In this document: in pieces, positions 8,400-17,077 of the stretch | How the letters are laid out: each line of letters starts with the position of its first letter | Numbering within the stretch: the first letter of the stretch is position 1 | From: Azotimanducus sp963663145 | Lineage (GTDB): Bacteria; Pseudomonadota; Gammaproteobacteria; Pseudomonadales; Azotimanducaceae | Reading direction: 5' to 3' | Assembly: GCA_963663145.1 (NCBI GenBank) | Contig: OY760134.1 | Location: forward strand, 620,001 to 684,000 | DNA length: 64,000 nt | Translations under genes and position numbers: made by a program | The notes under the pieces: generated by a model | Databases searched by the model: none | What the model saw: only the letters and a program-made list of their open reading frames with translations | What the model was told of the DNA's origin: nothing

Positions 8400-8846
8400 C
8401 TATGCATAAAACCGACTCAAGGTATCAACAACGCAAGCCGGTCGATCTTGGCCTTCAATCTCAACCCACACCCTCACGCACACCTGCATGCCCTGTCCGG
8501 CGGGTTCGACGCTGATGACCTCTCCTCTGCCTCGGATTCTCGACCCCACCGGCACCGGACTCGGAAATCGCACCTTCTCGCAGCCATAGTTCACACCCAT
8601 TGAGGTGTTGGTCACCGTGAGCAGATCAGGCATGAAGCTGTTCACCAACGAGAGCGTCAAATAACCATGCGCAATCGTGGCACCAAAGGGCCCCTCTGCC
8701 GCGCGTTCGGGGTCCACATGGATCCATTGATGATCATCCGTCGCATCCGCAAAGACATCGATTCGCGATTGATCGATGGATATCCACCTGGTTGGGCCGA
8801 GCTTTGCACCCACCTGCTCGCCGAGTCGCTCGTAGTCCACTTGCAT
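8400..8846 (-). CDS. MaoC-like hot-dog enoyl-CoA hydratase
   Basis: 148 aa from the ATG at 8846. The hydratase-2 motif is present: FADATDDHQWIHVDPERA, with the catalytic Asp/His pair of (R)-specific hydratases, then GATIAHGYLTLSL. Single hot-dog domain, so it probably works as a dimer. It is the last gene of the minus-strand steroid cluster, 4 nt after an SDR, so hydration or dehydration of a CoA-thioester from the C/D rings is a fair guess. The exact step is not known. Confidence 0.87.
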   Translation of the reverse strand: MQVDYERLGEQVGAKLGPTRWISIDQSRIDVFADATDDHQWIHVDPERAAEGPFGATIAHGYLTLSLVNSFMPDLLTVTNTSMGVNYGCEKVRFPSPVPVGSRIRGRGEVISVEPAGQGMQVCVRVWVEIEGQDRPACVVDTLSRFYA

Positions 8847-8850
8847 CGCG

Positions 8851-9633
8851 TCAGGCCCGCTGACTAGACACCGAAACAATTTCGCCCGTCATGTACCCCG
8901 AGTATTCGCAAGCCAAGAACACGATCACGTTTGCCACCTCCCACACCTCGGCCGGACGTCCGTAGGCCTCCTGCCGCACAAGACCTTCAAGTGTCTCCTC
9001 ATCCATGACCTTGGCAAGAAAGGGATGCATCGCCAAGCTCGGCGAGACCGCGTTCACACGTATGCCGCTTGCAACGCCCTCAAGTGCCGCGCACCGAGTC
9101 AACGCCATGACACCGGCCTTCGCTGCCGCATAGTGTGCCTGACCGACTTGCGCCCGCCAGCCTAGGACCGAGGCGTTATTGACGATCACACCACCGGAAC
9201 TCGCCATGGCGCGCATGGCCGCGCGTGTCATGCGGAAGGTGCCGTTCAGTGTCACATCCAACACGCTCGACCACTCTGCATCGGTCATATCGACAAGATT
9301 GGCCGTGCCGCCGAGTCCGGCGTTGTTGATGACAAGATCCGGGGATCCAAACACTTCGCCAGCCTTGGCGAAAATCGCATCGACATCGGCTTGCCGGGTG
9401 ACATCACACAGACAAGTCTCGGGGCGCCGCCCGGTGGCCGCCTCAAGCTGCTCCGCCGCTTCGGCAAGCCGTCGATCATGAACATCCGAGATGAGAATCT
9501 CGGCGCCTTCCTCCATGCATCGCTTTGCGGTCGCAAAGCCTATGCCAGCCCCGGCGGCGGCCGTAATCAACGCCTTGCGGCCCCGGAGCAGATCGTGGGA
9601 TTTCGTATAAGCGGGTGGGGTATTGAGGTTCAT
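8851..9633 (-). CDS. SDR dehydrogenase of the steroid C/D-ring cluster
   Basis: 260 aa. Rossmann motif appears as TAAAGAGIG (24-32), with Ala in place of the first Gly; NNAGLGGTANLVD at ~103-115; active site Ser155 and YAAAK (Tyr168, Lys172). The C-terminus SGYMTGEIVSVSSQRA is typical. By order (between a second SDR and maoC, downstream of echA20 and ipdC) it resembles the SDRs that sit next to echA20/ipdABC in actinobacterial KstR2 regulons, which act on hydroxylated HIP-CoA intermediates. That function is inferred from context. Confidence 0.85.
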   Translation of the reverse strand: MNLNTPPAYTKSHDLLRGRKALITAAAGAGIGFATAKRCMEEGAEILISDVHDRRLAEAAEQLEAATGRRPETCLCDVTRQADVDAIFAKAGEVFGSPDLVINNAGLGGTANLVDMTDAEWSSVLDVTLNGTFRMTRAAMRAMASSGGVIVNNASVLGWRAQVGQAHYAAAKAGVMALTRCAALEGVASGIRVNAVSPSLAMHPFLAKVMDEETLEGLVRQEAYGRPAEVWEVANVIVFLACEYSGYMTGEIVSVSSQRA

Positions 9634-9642
9634 GGGCGTTTC

Positions 9643-10524
9643 TCAGCTTCCGTAGACGGGTTGCGGCGGCTCGGCTTTGGACACCAGTTGATTCACCGCT
9701 TCGGTGAGTTCTTCGGCCTGCAAGCGCGCGCCCTTGTCGAGTTCCGGCCCGCTGCGCCAGCCATCGGCGACCGACAGCTTTCCACCGAAGATCTCGAAGC
9801 ACTTGCCGCTGACATGACTCGATGCCTCGCTTGCCAGCCAAACGACCAAGGGCGCCGCGTTGTCGGGGTGAAACACATCGAACTTGCCGTCTTCGGGGAT
9901 CTTCATCATCTCCGCGAACACTTCTTCCGTCATGCCGGTGCGCGCCTGCGGGGCAAGCGCGTTGGCGGTCACGCCGTAGCGCGCGAGTTCCGCCGCCTGC
10001 ACTAGGGTGAGACTGAGAACGCCGCCTTTGGCGGCGGAATAGTTGGATTGTCCGACCGACCCCAAGAGCCCGGCACCCGAACTCGTATTGATGATGCGAC
10101 CAGACACCGACTTGCCTTCCTTCGACCTTGCTCGCCAATAACGCGCCAAGTGGCTTGAGATGCAAAAGTGACCCTTTAGATGCACGGCGATCACCTGATC
10201 CCAGTCATCCGGACTCATGAATGCGAACATGCGATCACGACAGATGCCGGCATTGTTCACAACGACTTGGCAGTCCCCATAGGCAGTGATCGCTTGTTGC
10301 ACGATCCGCCCGGAATCCTCGTGGTCGGTGATGTTGTTGGTATTGACTTCGGCGACGCCGCCTGCGGCCTCAATGTCGGCAACCGTTTCAGCAGCCGTAT
10401 CGGCGTTGATGTCGTTGACGATCACCTTGGCGCCCGCAGCGGCCAGTGCTTTGGCATAACTTCTGCCAAGGCCGCCGCCGGCACCCGTCACAATGGCCGT
10501 TCGGCCTTCACAGAGCTGGCTCAT
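9643..10524 (-). CDS. SDR with C-terminal extension, 17beta-HSD4-like, steroid cluster
   Basis: 293 aa from the ATG at 10524, 2 nt after the echA20 stop (an in-frame TTG at 10530 is less likely). Long SDR: TGAGGGLGRS, VNNAGICRDRMF, HLKGHF, then SSGAGLLGSVGQSNYSAAKGG with the Tyr-xxx-Lys pair. The NNAGICRDR and HLKGHF signatures are those of the hydroxyacyl-CoA dehydrogenase part of peroxisomal HSD17B4. A ~50-residue tail follows the cofactor domain. Its position beside echA20 matches Rv3548c-type SDRs of the mycobacterial HIP pathway. Probably a beta-hydroxyacyl-CoA dehydrogenase; the step is inferred. Confidence 0.85.
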   Translation of the reverse strand: MSQLCEGRTAIVTGAGGGLGRSYAKALAAAGAKVIVNDINADTAAETVADIEAAGGVAEVNTNNITDHEDSGRIVQQAITAYGDCQVVVNNAGICRDRMFAFMSPDDWDQVIAVHLKGHFCISSHLARYWRARSKEGKSVSGRIINTSSGAGLLGSVGQSNYSAAKGGVLSLTLVQAAELARYGVTANALAPQARTGMTEEVFAEMMKIPEDGKFDVFHPDNAAPLVVWLASEASSHVSGKCFEIFGGKLSVADGWRSGPELDKGARLQAEELTEAVNQLVSKAEPPQPVYGS

Positions 10525-10526
10525 CT

Positions 10527-11297
10527 TCAATTGTCACTCGCCGAATCATCGAACTTTGCGCGCTTGCCGGTTTCCACAAACGCATCGCGTGCGGATTGGC
10601 TGTCTTCGTGCATGTACATCTCGAAGGTGAATCCTTGTTCCCATCTGTAGTTGCGATCAACGTCAAAAGCCTCAATGCCGTTCAATGCTTGCTTGGCGAT
10701 TCGCAAGGCATCGCGTGACTTTGAAGCGATCAATTCCGCGAATTCGCGCGCCTGCTGCAAATGTTCCTCGCGCGCGACCACACGTTCAATTCCACCAAGG
10801 CGCACCGCTTCTTGGGCGCTGATGCGTCCTCCACTCAAGAAGGCCGCGCGCACCTTGGCATGCGGGAACATGCGCTGCAAGTGCGATGCGCCCCCCATGG
10901 CGCCGCGATCAATTTCGGGCAGCGAAAAATAAGCGTCCTCCGCCGCAATCACCACATCGGAAGCACCGCACACGCCTATGCCGCCGCCAAGCACGAACCC
11001 GTGCGGAGCGCTCACCACCGGAATCTCGCATTCGTGAATGGCTTTGAAGGTCAAGAAATTGCCTTTGTTGACCTTCACTATGGCGCTGGAGTCGGCAGCG
11101 AGCTCCTTGATATCCACGCCGGCGCAAAAGCCCTTGCCTTCGGCGCGGATGAGGATGCAGCGAAGCGCCTGGCGTCTACCCAGTTCGCTGATCAGCTCCG
11201 AGAGTTCCAGCCACATCGCCCCCGGAAAAGCGTTCACCGGCGGATGATCAAAAACGACCTCCGCGATCGGTCCCTTGATGTCAGTCTTCAGCGGCAT
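10527..11297 (-). CDS. echA20: EchA20-like crotonase: ring D-opening CoA-ester hydrolase
   Basis: 256 aa crotonase fold. Visible are DHPPVNAFPG near the start, GKGFCAGVDIKEL (oxyanion hole 1), HGFVLGGGIGVCGASDV (oxyanion hole 2) and LPEIDRGAMGGASHL. The NAFP, GVDIKEL, GFVLGGGIG, EIDRGAMG and YRWEQGFTFE segments recall mycobacterial EchA20, which opens ring D of the HIP-derived diketone CoA ester by a retro-Claisen hydrolysis. The direct neighbour ipdC, and ipdAB further up, support this. A generic enoyl-CoA hydratase is the alternative. Confidence 0.82.
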   Translation of the reverse strand: MPLKTDIKGPIAEVVFDHPPVNAFPGAMWLELSELISELGRRQALRCILIRAEGKGFCAGVDIKELAADSSAIVKVNKGNFLTFKAIHECEIPVVSAPHGFVLGGGIGVCGASDVVIAAEDAYFSLPEIDRGAMGGASHLQRMFPHAKVRAAFLSGGRISAQEAVRLGGIERVVAREEHLQQAREFAELIASKSRDALRIAKQALNGIEAFDVDRNYRWEQGFTFEMYMHEDSQSARDAFVETGKRAKFDDSASDN

Positions 11298-11300
11298 GTC

Positions 11301-12362
11301 CTATCCCTCCTTGAGAATTGTGGTGCTCGCCAGCCGAGCCTCTGCTTCGGAAACAATGCTGTCAACCAACGCGGCGCAAGTCGGCAAGTCGTTGATGAGC
11401 CCCGCGACCTGTCCGCTCGGCAGCACGCCATCGTCTGGGTGTCCCTTGACCATGGACTGCTGAATGATCATGGGTGCGTTGGCCGCCATGAGAGTTTGTC
11501 CGAGCGAGGTGTCGGAGCTCCGCGCCATGGCCCATGAGGACTTGATCAGTTCAAAATAGCTCGTCTGCATCAGTTGCTTGAATCGCCAGCCGCTCGCAAG
11601 CGCAATCAACAATAATCGCAAGCGCGAAGCCCGCTCCAAAGCTTCGAGCCGCCGATTCATGATCATGCGTTGTGGCAATCCGTCGAGCCGGGTCGATACC
11701 TTAATCTGCGTGACTTCGGACTCCAAGTAGCGATCCTTGGTGGCCTGAGGCGTCGGGCTCTCTGCCGTGAGCAGGAATCGAGTGCCCATGGCAATGCCGT
11801 CGGCACCGAAGGTCAGCGCCGCCGCAAGTCCGCGCCCGTCTTTGAACCCGCCGCAGGCGACCACCGGCACCCCAAGCTCCATGTCCAGAACTTGCGAGAG
11901 CAACAACCAAGTGGGCGTTTCACCCGTATGGCCTCCTCCCTCCCCACCTTGGCAGACCAGCACATCCGCGCCAAGCGACACGGCCTTGGCCGCATGCTCG
12001 GCCGCACCTATGGTGGGAACACATTTGATGCCGGCAGCCTTCACCTTGTCGATCAGCGTGGCCGAGGGTGCGCGGCCATAGGAGATGGCCGCAACGCCCT
12101 GATCGATGCAGGCATCGACAATCGCGTCCACACCCGGCTGAAACGAGTGCAGATTGACGCCAAAGGGCGCCGAAGTTTGCGCTTTGATCTTCTTGATCGC
12201 CGCCTCGCATTCATCAGGGGTCATGACCGCCGCCGCAAGAAACCCGAAGGCCCCCGCAGACACAGCCCCAACCACCAATTCAGGCGTCGCCACCCATCCC
12301 ATGGCCGTCTGAACAATAGGCAACCGACACCCCAGTGCGCCGGTCAATCGCGTTCGCAGCAT
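11301..12362 (-). CDS. ipdC: IpdC-like flavin-dependent reductase (nitronate monooxygenase/2-NPD fold)
   Basis: 353 aa from the ATG at 12362 (MLRTRLTGALGC), preceded by AGGTG; a GTG at 12371 abuts the vapC stop codon. FMN TIM barrel: PIVQTAMGWVATPELV, GFLAAAVMTPDE, KAQTSAPFGVNL, VCQGGEGGGHTG (phosphate-binding and general base His region) and GGFKDGRG. In M. tuberculosis IpdC reduces or desaturates a hydroxylated HIC-CoA intermediate during ring C/D degradation. The MGWVA opening, length and neighbours all fit. Simple nitronate monooxygenase is less likely given the context. Confidence 0.85.
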   Translation of the reverse strand: MLRTRLTGALGCRLPIVQTAMGWVATPELVVGAVSAGAFGFLAAAVMTPDECEAAIKKIKAQTSAPFGVNLHSFQPGVDAIVDACIDQGVAAISYGRAPSATLIDKVKAAGIKCVPTIGAAEHAAKAVSLGADVLVCQGGEGGGHTGETPTWLLLSQVLDMELGVPVVACGGFKDGRGLAAALTFGADGIAMGTRFLLTAESPTPQATKDRYLESEVTQIKVSTRLDGLPQRMIMNRRLEALERASRLRLLLIALASGWRFKQLMQTSYFELIKSSWAMARSSDTSLGQTLMAANAPMIIQQSMVKGHPDDGVLPSGQVAGLINDLPTCAALVDSIVSEAEARLASTTILKEG

Positions 12363-12371
12363 TTGGGACAC

Positions 12372-12818
12372 CTAGACCGGTGCCCCTTGAGCTAAGGGAT
12401 TAGTGGTACGCACACCCTGAAACCTCCGAAAACCTTTGTCTGCGGTCGCAATGACAACTCCGTGCTCCTTTGCCAGTGCCGCCAAGTGGGCGTCCATGAC
12501 CAAGGTGCCTCGGGCCTGTCCCTCGACGCAGATAGCGGCAAGAGTCTGCCAACTGCGCGGGCCTGGTTGAAGCATCTGCACGTTTGCAGAACTGAGCCAA
12601 GACTCCACAATCCGGCAGGTTTCCCGAACGTCTAAGGGAATCTCAAAAACGCGTGAGTCCGATGCGATGCGAATAAAGGCGAGGATCGTGACTAAGGCCA
12701 ATTTGACTGGCTCCCCCGATGAGATCTGTTGCTCAAGCCACTCGCGAGCAAGCCTATGATGCGGGCTTCCCGCATCATAGGCGTAGAGGAGGATATTGGC
12801 ATCCACAAGCACCCTCAT
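12372..12818 (-). CDS. vapC: VapC-type PIN-domain ribonuclease toxin
   Basis: 148 aa PIN domain. Acidic metal ligands are visible at Asp6 (MRVLVDAN), Asp109 (LVMDAHLAALAKEHG) and Asp127 (TADKGFRRF), plus the LAFIRIASDSRVFEIPL segment and the C-terminal NPL end typical of the VapC subgroup beginning VLVDANxLLYA. It looks intact. Its start overlaps the vapB stop by 4 nt (ATGA). Its own stop lies directly against a possible GTG start of ipdC, so the module sits in the middle of the steroid operon. In this family the toxin cuts tRNA or rRNA when free of VapB. Confidence 0.9.
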   Translation of the reverse strand: MRVLVDANILLYAYDAGSPHHRLAREWLEQQISSGEPVKLALVTILAFIRIASDSRVFEIPLDVRETCRIVESWLSSANVQMLQPGPRSWQTLAAICVEGQARGTLVMDAHLAALAKEHGVVIATADKGFRRFQGVRTTNPLAQGAPV

Positions 12819-13060
12819 GGGCGTGTTGGACCATCTAGAAGATCTAGTAGACCTCCTATGTCGGTGAGATCAAAGCCGGGACGCAAGCCCATGGGACGAG
12901 CCTTCACGATGAAAGGAGGCATGGGATCTTCGTCGCCTGATCGCTCCAGACCCAGGCGCAGGCAGGTGTTGATCGTTTCCTTAAAGCTTGAACCGGATGA
13001 GTTCATCCTGTCCCGAAGCTTGGCGACGACATCTTCGTCGAGCGTGACAGTTGTTCGCAT
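12815..13060 (-). CDS. vapB: VapB-type antitoxin with ribbon-helix-helix N-terminus
   Basis: 81 aa. MRTTVTLDEDVVAKLRDRM followed by SFKETINTCLRLGL is a CopG/Arc-like ribbon-helix-helix DNA-binding domain. The acidic, proline-rich tail (residues ~45-81, with FDLTDIGGLLDLLDG) is the kind of extended segment that wraps the PIN toxin. Overlaps vapC by 4 nt. The pair is probably autoregulated by binding to its own promoter in 13061-13100, where no clear operator could be picked out by eye. Confidence 0.88.
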   Translation of the reverse strand: MRTTVTLDEDVVAKLRDRMNSSGSSFKETINTCLRLGLERSGDEDPMPPFIVKARPMGLRPGFDLTDIGGLLDLLDGPTRP

Positions 13061-13099
13061 GAGTCATCGTAGAGCACACTAGCATCAAGATGCTACACA

Positions 13100-13376
13100 A
13101 GTGATGCCAATTACGCCAATCCCACAAGGAAGGCAGGAGCTTTATCAACTCTTCCAAGTCGTGCGTATGCGGCGGATCCAAAGCTTCCGAAATCAACGCA
13201 GCCTTAAGTGATTTCTCGATCATTTGTGATAACTGAAAGGCAGCATCACCCATGTCAAGCTCCTCGCCGTCCAGCACGCTGCGGGCTTAATCCCAGTCGC
13301 TCTTGACGAACGTGAGCCACTCGAGTATCCAATCATTCTTGGACGGTGCCCTATTGCCATGGATGAATTGTTTCAC
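13100..13376 (-). pseudogene. HEPN-domain protein remnant with in-frame stop
   Basis: On the minus strand, from a GTG at 13376, the translation runs WILEWLTFVKSDWD, then a TAA (near 13288-13290), then ARSVLDGEELDMGDAAFQL, QMIEKSLKAALISEAL and PPHTHDLEELIKLLPS. This is the A-x-Q-x-x-E-K-x-L-K plus HTHDLxELxxLLP signature of small HEPN proteins (MNT/HEPN modules). After LLPS the similarity ends, leaving the last helices missing. No nucleotidyltransferase partner remains. It lies directly upstream of vapBC in the gap that splits ipdB from ipdC, so it is probably the relic of an earlier insertion at the same site. Confidence 0.65.
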
Positions 13377-13476
13377 TCGGTGAAGACAAGCCCGAGGGTA
13401 AGAGCCAAGTCACTCAAGCATTGGCAGCAGAGGCTCCGCTCAATACAACTTGAGTTCGTTGGGGGCATATGATCCC

Positions 13477-14238
13477 TCAGTTTTTGAACACCGATGCCCT
13501 GAGGTTGTGCGGATCCAGCCGCTGAATGGCTTGTAGTTGTTCACTGCTCGGTGCCGGTGTCTCAATCAGTTCCGCGTCGCGTTCGAGTGCAAACCCCGTG
13601 TTGTCTTGGACTTCTTCGAAGGTGACTCCGGGATGCAGGCTGATCACTCGAATGGCATTGTTCGAACCTTGGAAATCCATCACGGCGAGATTGGACACCA
13701 AGCGCCTGAGGTCTAAGAATTCCGGCTTCTTGCCATTCGGCCAGCGCGCCGGGTTGTATCCTATGCCGCCGACCATATCCACTTCACCCTCGACAAAGGT
13801 GCGCTTATCGTGGCTCGGCACGAACATGGAGTTGGCATTGCTGATGGTATTGCCCGGATAGCCGCGCACACCGAGCAGCGCTGCTTTGGGTCGCGCATAG
13901 TCACCAATCACAGAGATGTTCATTTGTCCGAAGCGGTCAATCTGCACCGGTGTCACCATGGCATGACGTTTGCCCTTGTAGATGATGTCGAACACGCGTT
14001 CGTAGGTCATGAGTCCTTCGATCTTGGGCCGGTCATCGCCGCGCGGCCCCACCGGTACCGGTTCACTGACGAGATAGGCTTCACCCTCGGTCATCATGAG
14101 GCCGGGCTCGAAGGTCGACTTGGCAAGCGATGCCGCGAGTCGCGGCACCAATCCGATGCTGGTGATCAGGCGTTCGCCGTCACCGCGAAACGCCTCGGCA
14201 GCGGCCGAGATGCACAGTTCTGCGAGTGAGTAGGTCAT
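13477..14238 (-). CDS. ipdB: IpdB-like subunit of the ring C-opening CoA-transferase-fold hydrolase
   Basis: 253 aa class I CoA-transferase beta-subunit fold. Segments include SLAELCISAAAEAFRGDGE near the start, MMTEGEAYLVSEPVPVG, GYPGNTISNANSMFVPSHDKR and EGEVDMVGGIGYNPARWPNGK. IpdA and IpdB form a heterotetramer that hydrolytically opens the last steroid ring (COCHEA-CoA hydrolase) rather than transferring CoA. The ipdA stop lies 9 nt upstream, so the two are translated from one message. Last intact gene of the upstream half of the cluster before the toxin insertion gap. Confidence 0.87.
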   Translation of the reverse strand: MTYSLAELCISAAAEAFRGDGERLITSIGLVPRLAASLAKSTFEPGLMMTEGEAYLVSEPVPVGPRGDDRPKIEGLMTYERVFDIIYKGKRHAMVTPVQIDRFGQMNISVIGDYARPKAALLGVRGYPGNTISNANSMFVPSHDKRTFVEGEVDMVGGIGYNPARWPNGKKPEFLDLRRLVSNLAVMDFQGSNNAIRVISLHPGVTFEEVQDNTGFALERDAELIETPAPSSEQLQAIQRLDPHNLRASVFKN

Positions 14239-14247
14239 GACAGACGC

Positions 14248-15120
14248 CTAAAACACCGGCAGCGGCAGCGCATCGATCCGTTCGGCCCCGCCCACAAGTT
14301 CCAAGTACTCCGCCAGACCCTTGCGTTTGACGAACTCGTTGAAGTAGTCAGACCAGCCGCCCTTGGCGGCAGCGCTATAGCGTCGCAGGTGTTCGACGTC
14401 TATGCCGTAGCGCGGAGCGCAAGAAGTGGGATGCGCACCGTGCGCCGCGAGTGCGACAGCCTGAACCAGGTTTCGTTCAATCGGCATCTGTAGGGCGATC
14501 ATAGGATCGTTGAAGGCGTCGGTGGATACGATTTCCTCTGTTGTGAGGAACGACCTGTCGGCGGCGCGGCAAAACCACTCATCAAAGAAGGGATCGGGCC
14601 CGGAGATGCGCGAATTGCCGAGCACATCGGCTTGATTGACATGACACACCGCTATATCAACCGGCAGGGCTGGCACCGCCACCAATTCCTCCTCGCCGTA
14701 AGGCGATTGGATCATCTTGATGTGCGGATTCTTGCTCAGCACATCGGAAGCGATCCCGACCCGCGTGGGCAGGAAGGGCAGCCGTGCGGCCGCTGCCTTG
14801 AGGCCGAGCTGAAACATACCTTCGTCGATTTCCATGATCTCGAAGGCGCCTGCCTGCCGCGCGGCGCGAAAATGCGGCTCCAAGGGCAGTGTGTCCATCG
14901 ACACGAAACCGAACACCAACTTCCTGAGCTTGCCCGCCGCCGCCAGCATGCCAACGTCGGGCCCACCATACGAGAGCAGCGTGAGATCCGTGACCGGGCT
15001 TTGCAGCAATTCGCGCACGAACGCCATGGGTTTGCGTCGCGCGCCCCAGCCACCAAGGCCGATGGTCATGCCGCTCTCGATTTCGGCGACGATCTCGGCG
15101 ATGCTTCTGGTCTTATCCAT
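14248..15120 (-). CDS. ipdA: IpdA-like subunit of the ring C-opening CoA-transferase-fold hydrolase
   Basis: 290 aa from the ATG at 15120, 2 nt after the hsaC stop; an in-frame upstream ATG at 15153 would lie inside hsaC. The opening SGMTIGLGGWGARRKPMAFV, the SYGGPDVGML segment, MEIDEGMFQLGLKAAAARLPF and PTRVGIASDVL follow the IpdA pattern, including the DEGM glutamate region that corresponds to the essential Glu of IpdA. GCD/glutaconate CoA-transferases are the parent fold. Partner ipdB is immediately downstream. Confidence 0.88.
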   Translation of the reverse strand: MDKTRSIAEIVAEIESGMTIGLGGWGARRKPMAFVRELLQSPVTDLTLLSYGGPDVGMLAAAGKLRKLVFGFVSMDTLPLEPHFRAARQAGAFEIMEIDEGMFQLGLKAAAARLPFLPTRVGIASDVLSKNPHIKMIQSPYGEEELVAVPALPVDIAVCHVNQADVLGNSRISGPDPFFDEWFCRAADRSFLTTEEIVSTDAFNDPMIALQMPIERNLVQAVALAAHGAHPTSCAPRYGIDVEHLRRYSAAAKGGWSDYFNEFVKRKGLAEYLELVGGAERIDALPLPVF

Positions 15121-15122
15121 TT

Positions 15123-16019
15123 TCAGCCCGGGAATTGATACTCGTGCCCCCATAGGTCCCCGATGGTGCTCTTGGTGGGAACAAAATCCTTCCAGTCGAA
15201 CTGGAGTCCGTCGTAACCGACTTCCACCGGGATGCCGCCGGGTGCCAGAAAATAGAAGGACACCATGCCGTCGTTCAAGTGTCGGCCGAGGGTCGCTGTG
15301 AGTGGATGGCCGGCCGCATTGACTCGATCAAGACAGGATCCGACGGCATCGAGCGTGGTCATCTCAACCATGATATGCACCACGCCGGAAGGGGCCGGGC
15401 CATTGAAAAACCCGACGCTGTGATGTCGAGGACTCTTGGCGTGCAGAAAATTCACCTTCATCTCGGGAGCGCCCTCGGCAGGAGGCGGAAGGGTGAGTTC
15501 ATCGCTGATTCCGAATCCCAACACCTCAAGATAGAATTCGGTGGTGGCACCTATGTCGGTCGCGGGAAGAATGGCATGGCCGAGGCCAATCCCATCGGCA
15601 ACAAACGCGATACCGTCGATTGGTGATCGAAAGTCAGAGCCCGCGCTCCCGCGGCCATGAAACAGCTCGAATCGATTGCCCGAGGGGTCTTGGCCCGCGA
15701 CGAATTCGTTCACGCTGCGCGCCGCGCAGTCCTCGGCAGAACCGGAGGTCAGGTCCGCACCCTGTTCCGAGAGCCTCGCCACCAGCGATTCAAAGTTCTC
15801 GGACGTGCATTCCCAACCCGCACAGAGAAACCCGTCCTCTTCTGCAGGTTCTACGATGAAGCGCACTGGTGCCGAGTCCATGCGCAGATGTACTTCGCCT
15901 GATTCGAGTGTCACCGCCTGAAATCCCAGTACGGATTCCCCGAGCTGCACCCATTGCCCGGGATCGCGCATGCCCATGCGCACATAGCCGAGTGATTCGA
16001 TGAGGTGTGTGTTGATCAT
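15123..16019 (-). CDS. hsaC: HsaC-like extradiol dioxygenase (3,4-DHSA meta-cleavage)
   Basis: 298 aa type I (BphC/HsaC) two-domain vicinal-oxygen-chelate dioxygenase. Iron ligands are visible in the C-terminal domain: His148 (GLGHAIL), His215 (VVHIMVEM) and Glu266 (PVEVGYDG). The N-terminal domain (1-130) is the inactive paired module. It should cleave the aromatised A ring of 3,4-DHSA, followed by HsaD. Overlaps hsaF by 4 nt and is followed 2 nt later by ipdA. In proteobacteria the equivalent enzyme is TesB. Confidence 0.9.
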   Translation of the reverse strand: MINTHLIESLGYVRMGMRDPGQWVQLGESVLGFQAVTLESGEVHLRMDSAPVRFIVEPAEEDGFLCAGWECTSENFESLVARLSEQGADLTSGSAEDCAARSVNEFVAGQDPSGNRFELFHGRGSAGSDFRSPIDGIAFVADGIGLGHAILPATDIGATTEFYLEVLGFGISDELTLPPPAEGAPEMKVNFLHAKSPRHHSVGFFNGPAPSGVVHIMVEMTTLDAVGSCLDRVNAAGHPLTATLGRHLNDGMVSFYFLAPGGIPVEVGYDGLQFDWKDFVPTKSTIGDLWGHEYQFPG

Positions 16020-17077
16020 GTTTTTCCCTCTTGCTTTTCTTTGGCGAGGTCCAACGCCACATCGACGATCATGTCTTCTTGCCCACCCACCATGCGCCGC
16101 CTGCCGAGTTCAACCAGAATCTCGCGCACATCAAGCCCGTAGTCCACCGCCGCCTTCTCGGCATGTCGTAGAAAAGACGAATACACGCCGGCGTAGCCTA
16201 AGGAGAGCGTCTCGCGATCCACCCGCACCGGACGATCTTGCAGCGGACGCACGAGATCCTCCGCCGCGTCCATCAACTTATACAGATTGCAGCCGTGTTG
16301 CCAACCCTTGCGTTCCGCCGCCGCGATGAAGACCTCCAAGGGCGCATTGCCGGCACCGGCACCCATACCGGCCAGCGACGCATCAACCCTTCGCGCACCG
16401 TATTCGACCGCCACGATTGAATTGGCTACGCCGAGCGACAGGTTGTGATGCGCGTGTACGCCGCGTTCGGTTGCTTCTTGGAGCACCCGATCGTAGGCTT
16501 CAAGCCGCGCTCGATAGCCGTCCATATCAAGCGCCCCTCCGGAATCCGTGACGTACACGCACTCCGCGCCATAGGACTCCATCAGCCTCGCTTGCGCGGC
16601 GAGCGGTTCCGGCTCGCTCATATGGCTCATCATGAGAAAACCCACGGTGTCCATGCCCAGTTCGCGGGCTATTTCGATGTGCTGCTTAGCGACATCGGCC
16701 TCGGTGCAGTGGGTCGCCACCCGCACGGAGCGCACGCCGGCGGCGTAGGCGCGTTTGAGCTCTTCCTTGGTGGCGATGCCGGGCAGTATGAGCGTGGTGA
16801 CGACGGCGTTCTTGACCACATCGGTGACCGCCTCGATCCACTCCCAATCCGTGTGCGCGCCAAAGCCATAGTTGAAGCTGCCGCCATTCAAGCCATCGCC
16901 GTGCGCGATTTCTATGGCATCGACACCGGCCTCATCGAGCGCTTTGGCGATTTTCCCCACGTGCTCCACGCCATAGAGATGACGAATCGCGTGCATGCCG
17001 TCGCGAAGCGTTACGTCTTGGATGTAGATTTTCTCCCTTCTGGGATCAAGGATTTTTCCGCGTGGCGCATGGCTCAT
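16016..17077 (-). CDS. hsaF: 4-hydroxy-2-oxovalerate/oxohexanoate aldolase (HsaF-like)
   Basis: 353 aa DmpG/HsaF family. It carries IQDVTLRDGMHAIRH (Arg25/Asp26 metal and substrate site), HGDGLNGGSFNYGFGAHTD, VHAHHNLSLGVANS (two metal His) and GAGAGNAPLEVF. It cleaves the 4-hydroxy-2-oxo acid from ring A into pyruvate and an aldehyde, which is channelled to the partner dehydrogenase. It overlaps hsaG and hsaC by 4 nt each, matching a tightly coupled operon. The hydratase (HsaE) that should supply its substrate is not in the window. Confidence 0.93.
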   Translation of the reverse strand: MSHAPRGKILDPRREKIYIQDVTLRDGMHAIRHLYGVEHVGKIAKALDEAGVDAIEIAHGDGLNGGSFNYGFGAHTDWEWIEAVTDVVKNAVVTTLILPGIATKEELKRAYAAGVRSVRVATHCTEADVAKQHIEIARELGMDTVGFLMMSHMSEPEPLAAQARLMESYGAECVYVTDSGGALDMDGYRARLEAYDRVLQEATERGVHAHHNLSLGVANSIVAVEYGARRVDASLAGMGAGAGNAPLEVFIAAAERKGWQHGCNLYKLMDAAEDLVRPLQDRPVRVDRETLSLGYAGVYSSFLRHAEKAAVDYGLDVREILVELGRRRMVGGQEDMIVDVALDLAKEKQEGKT

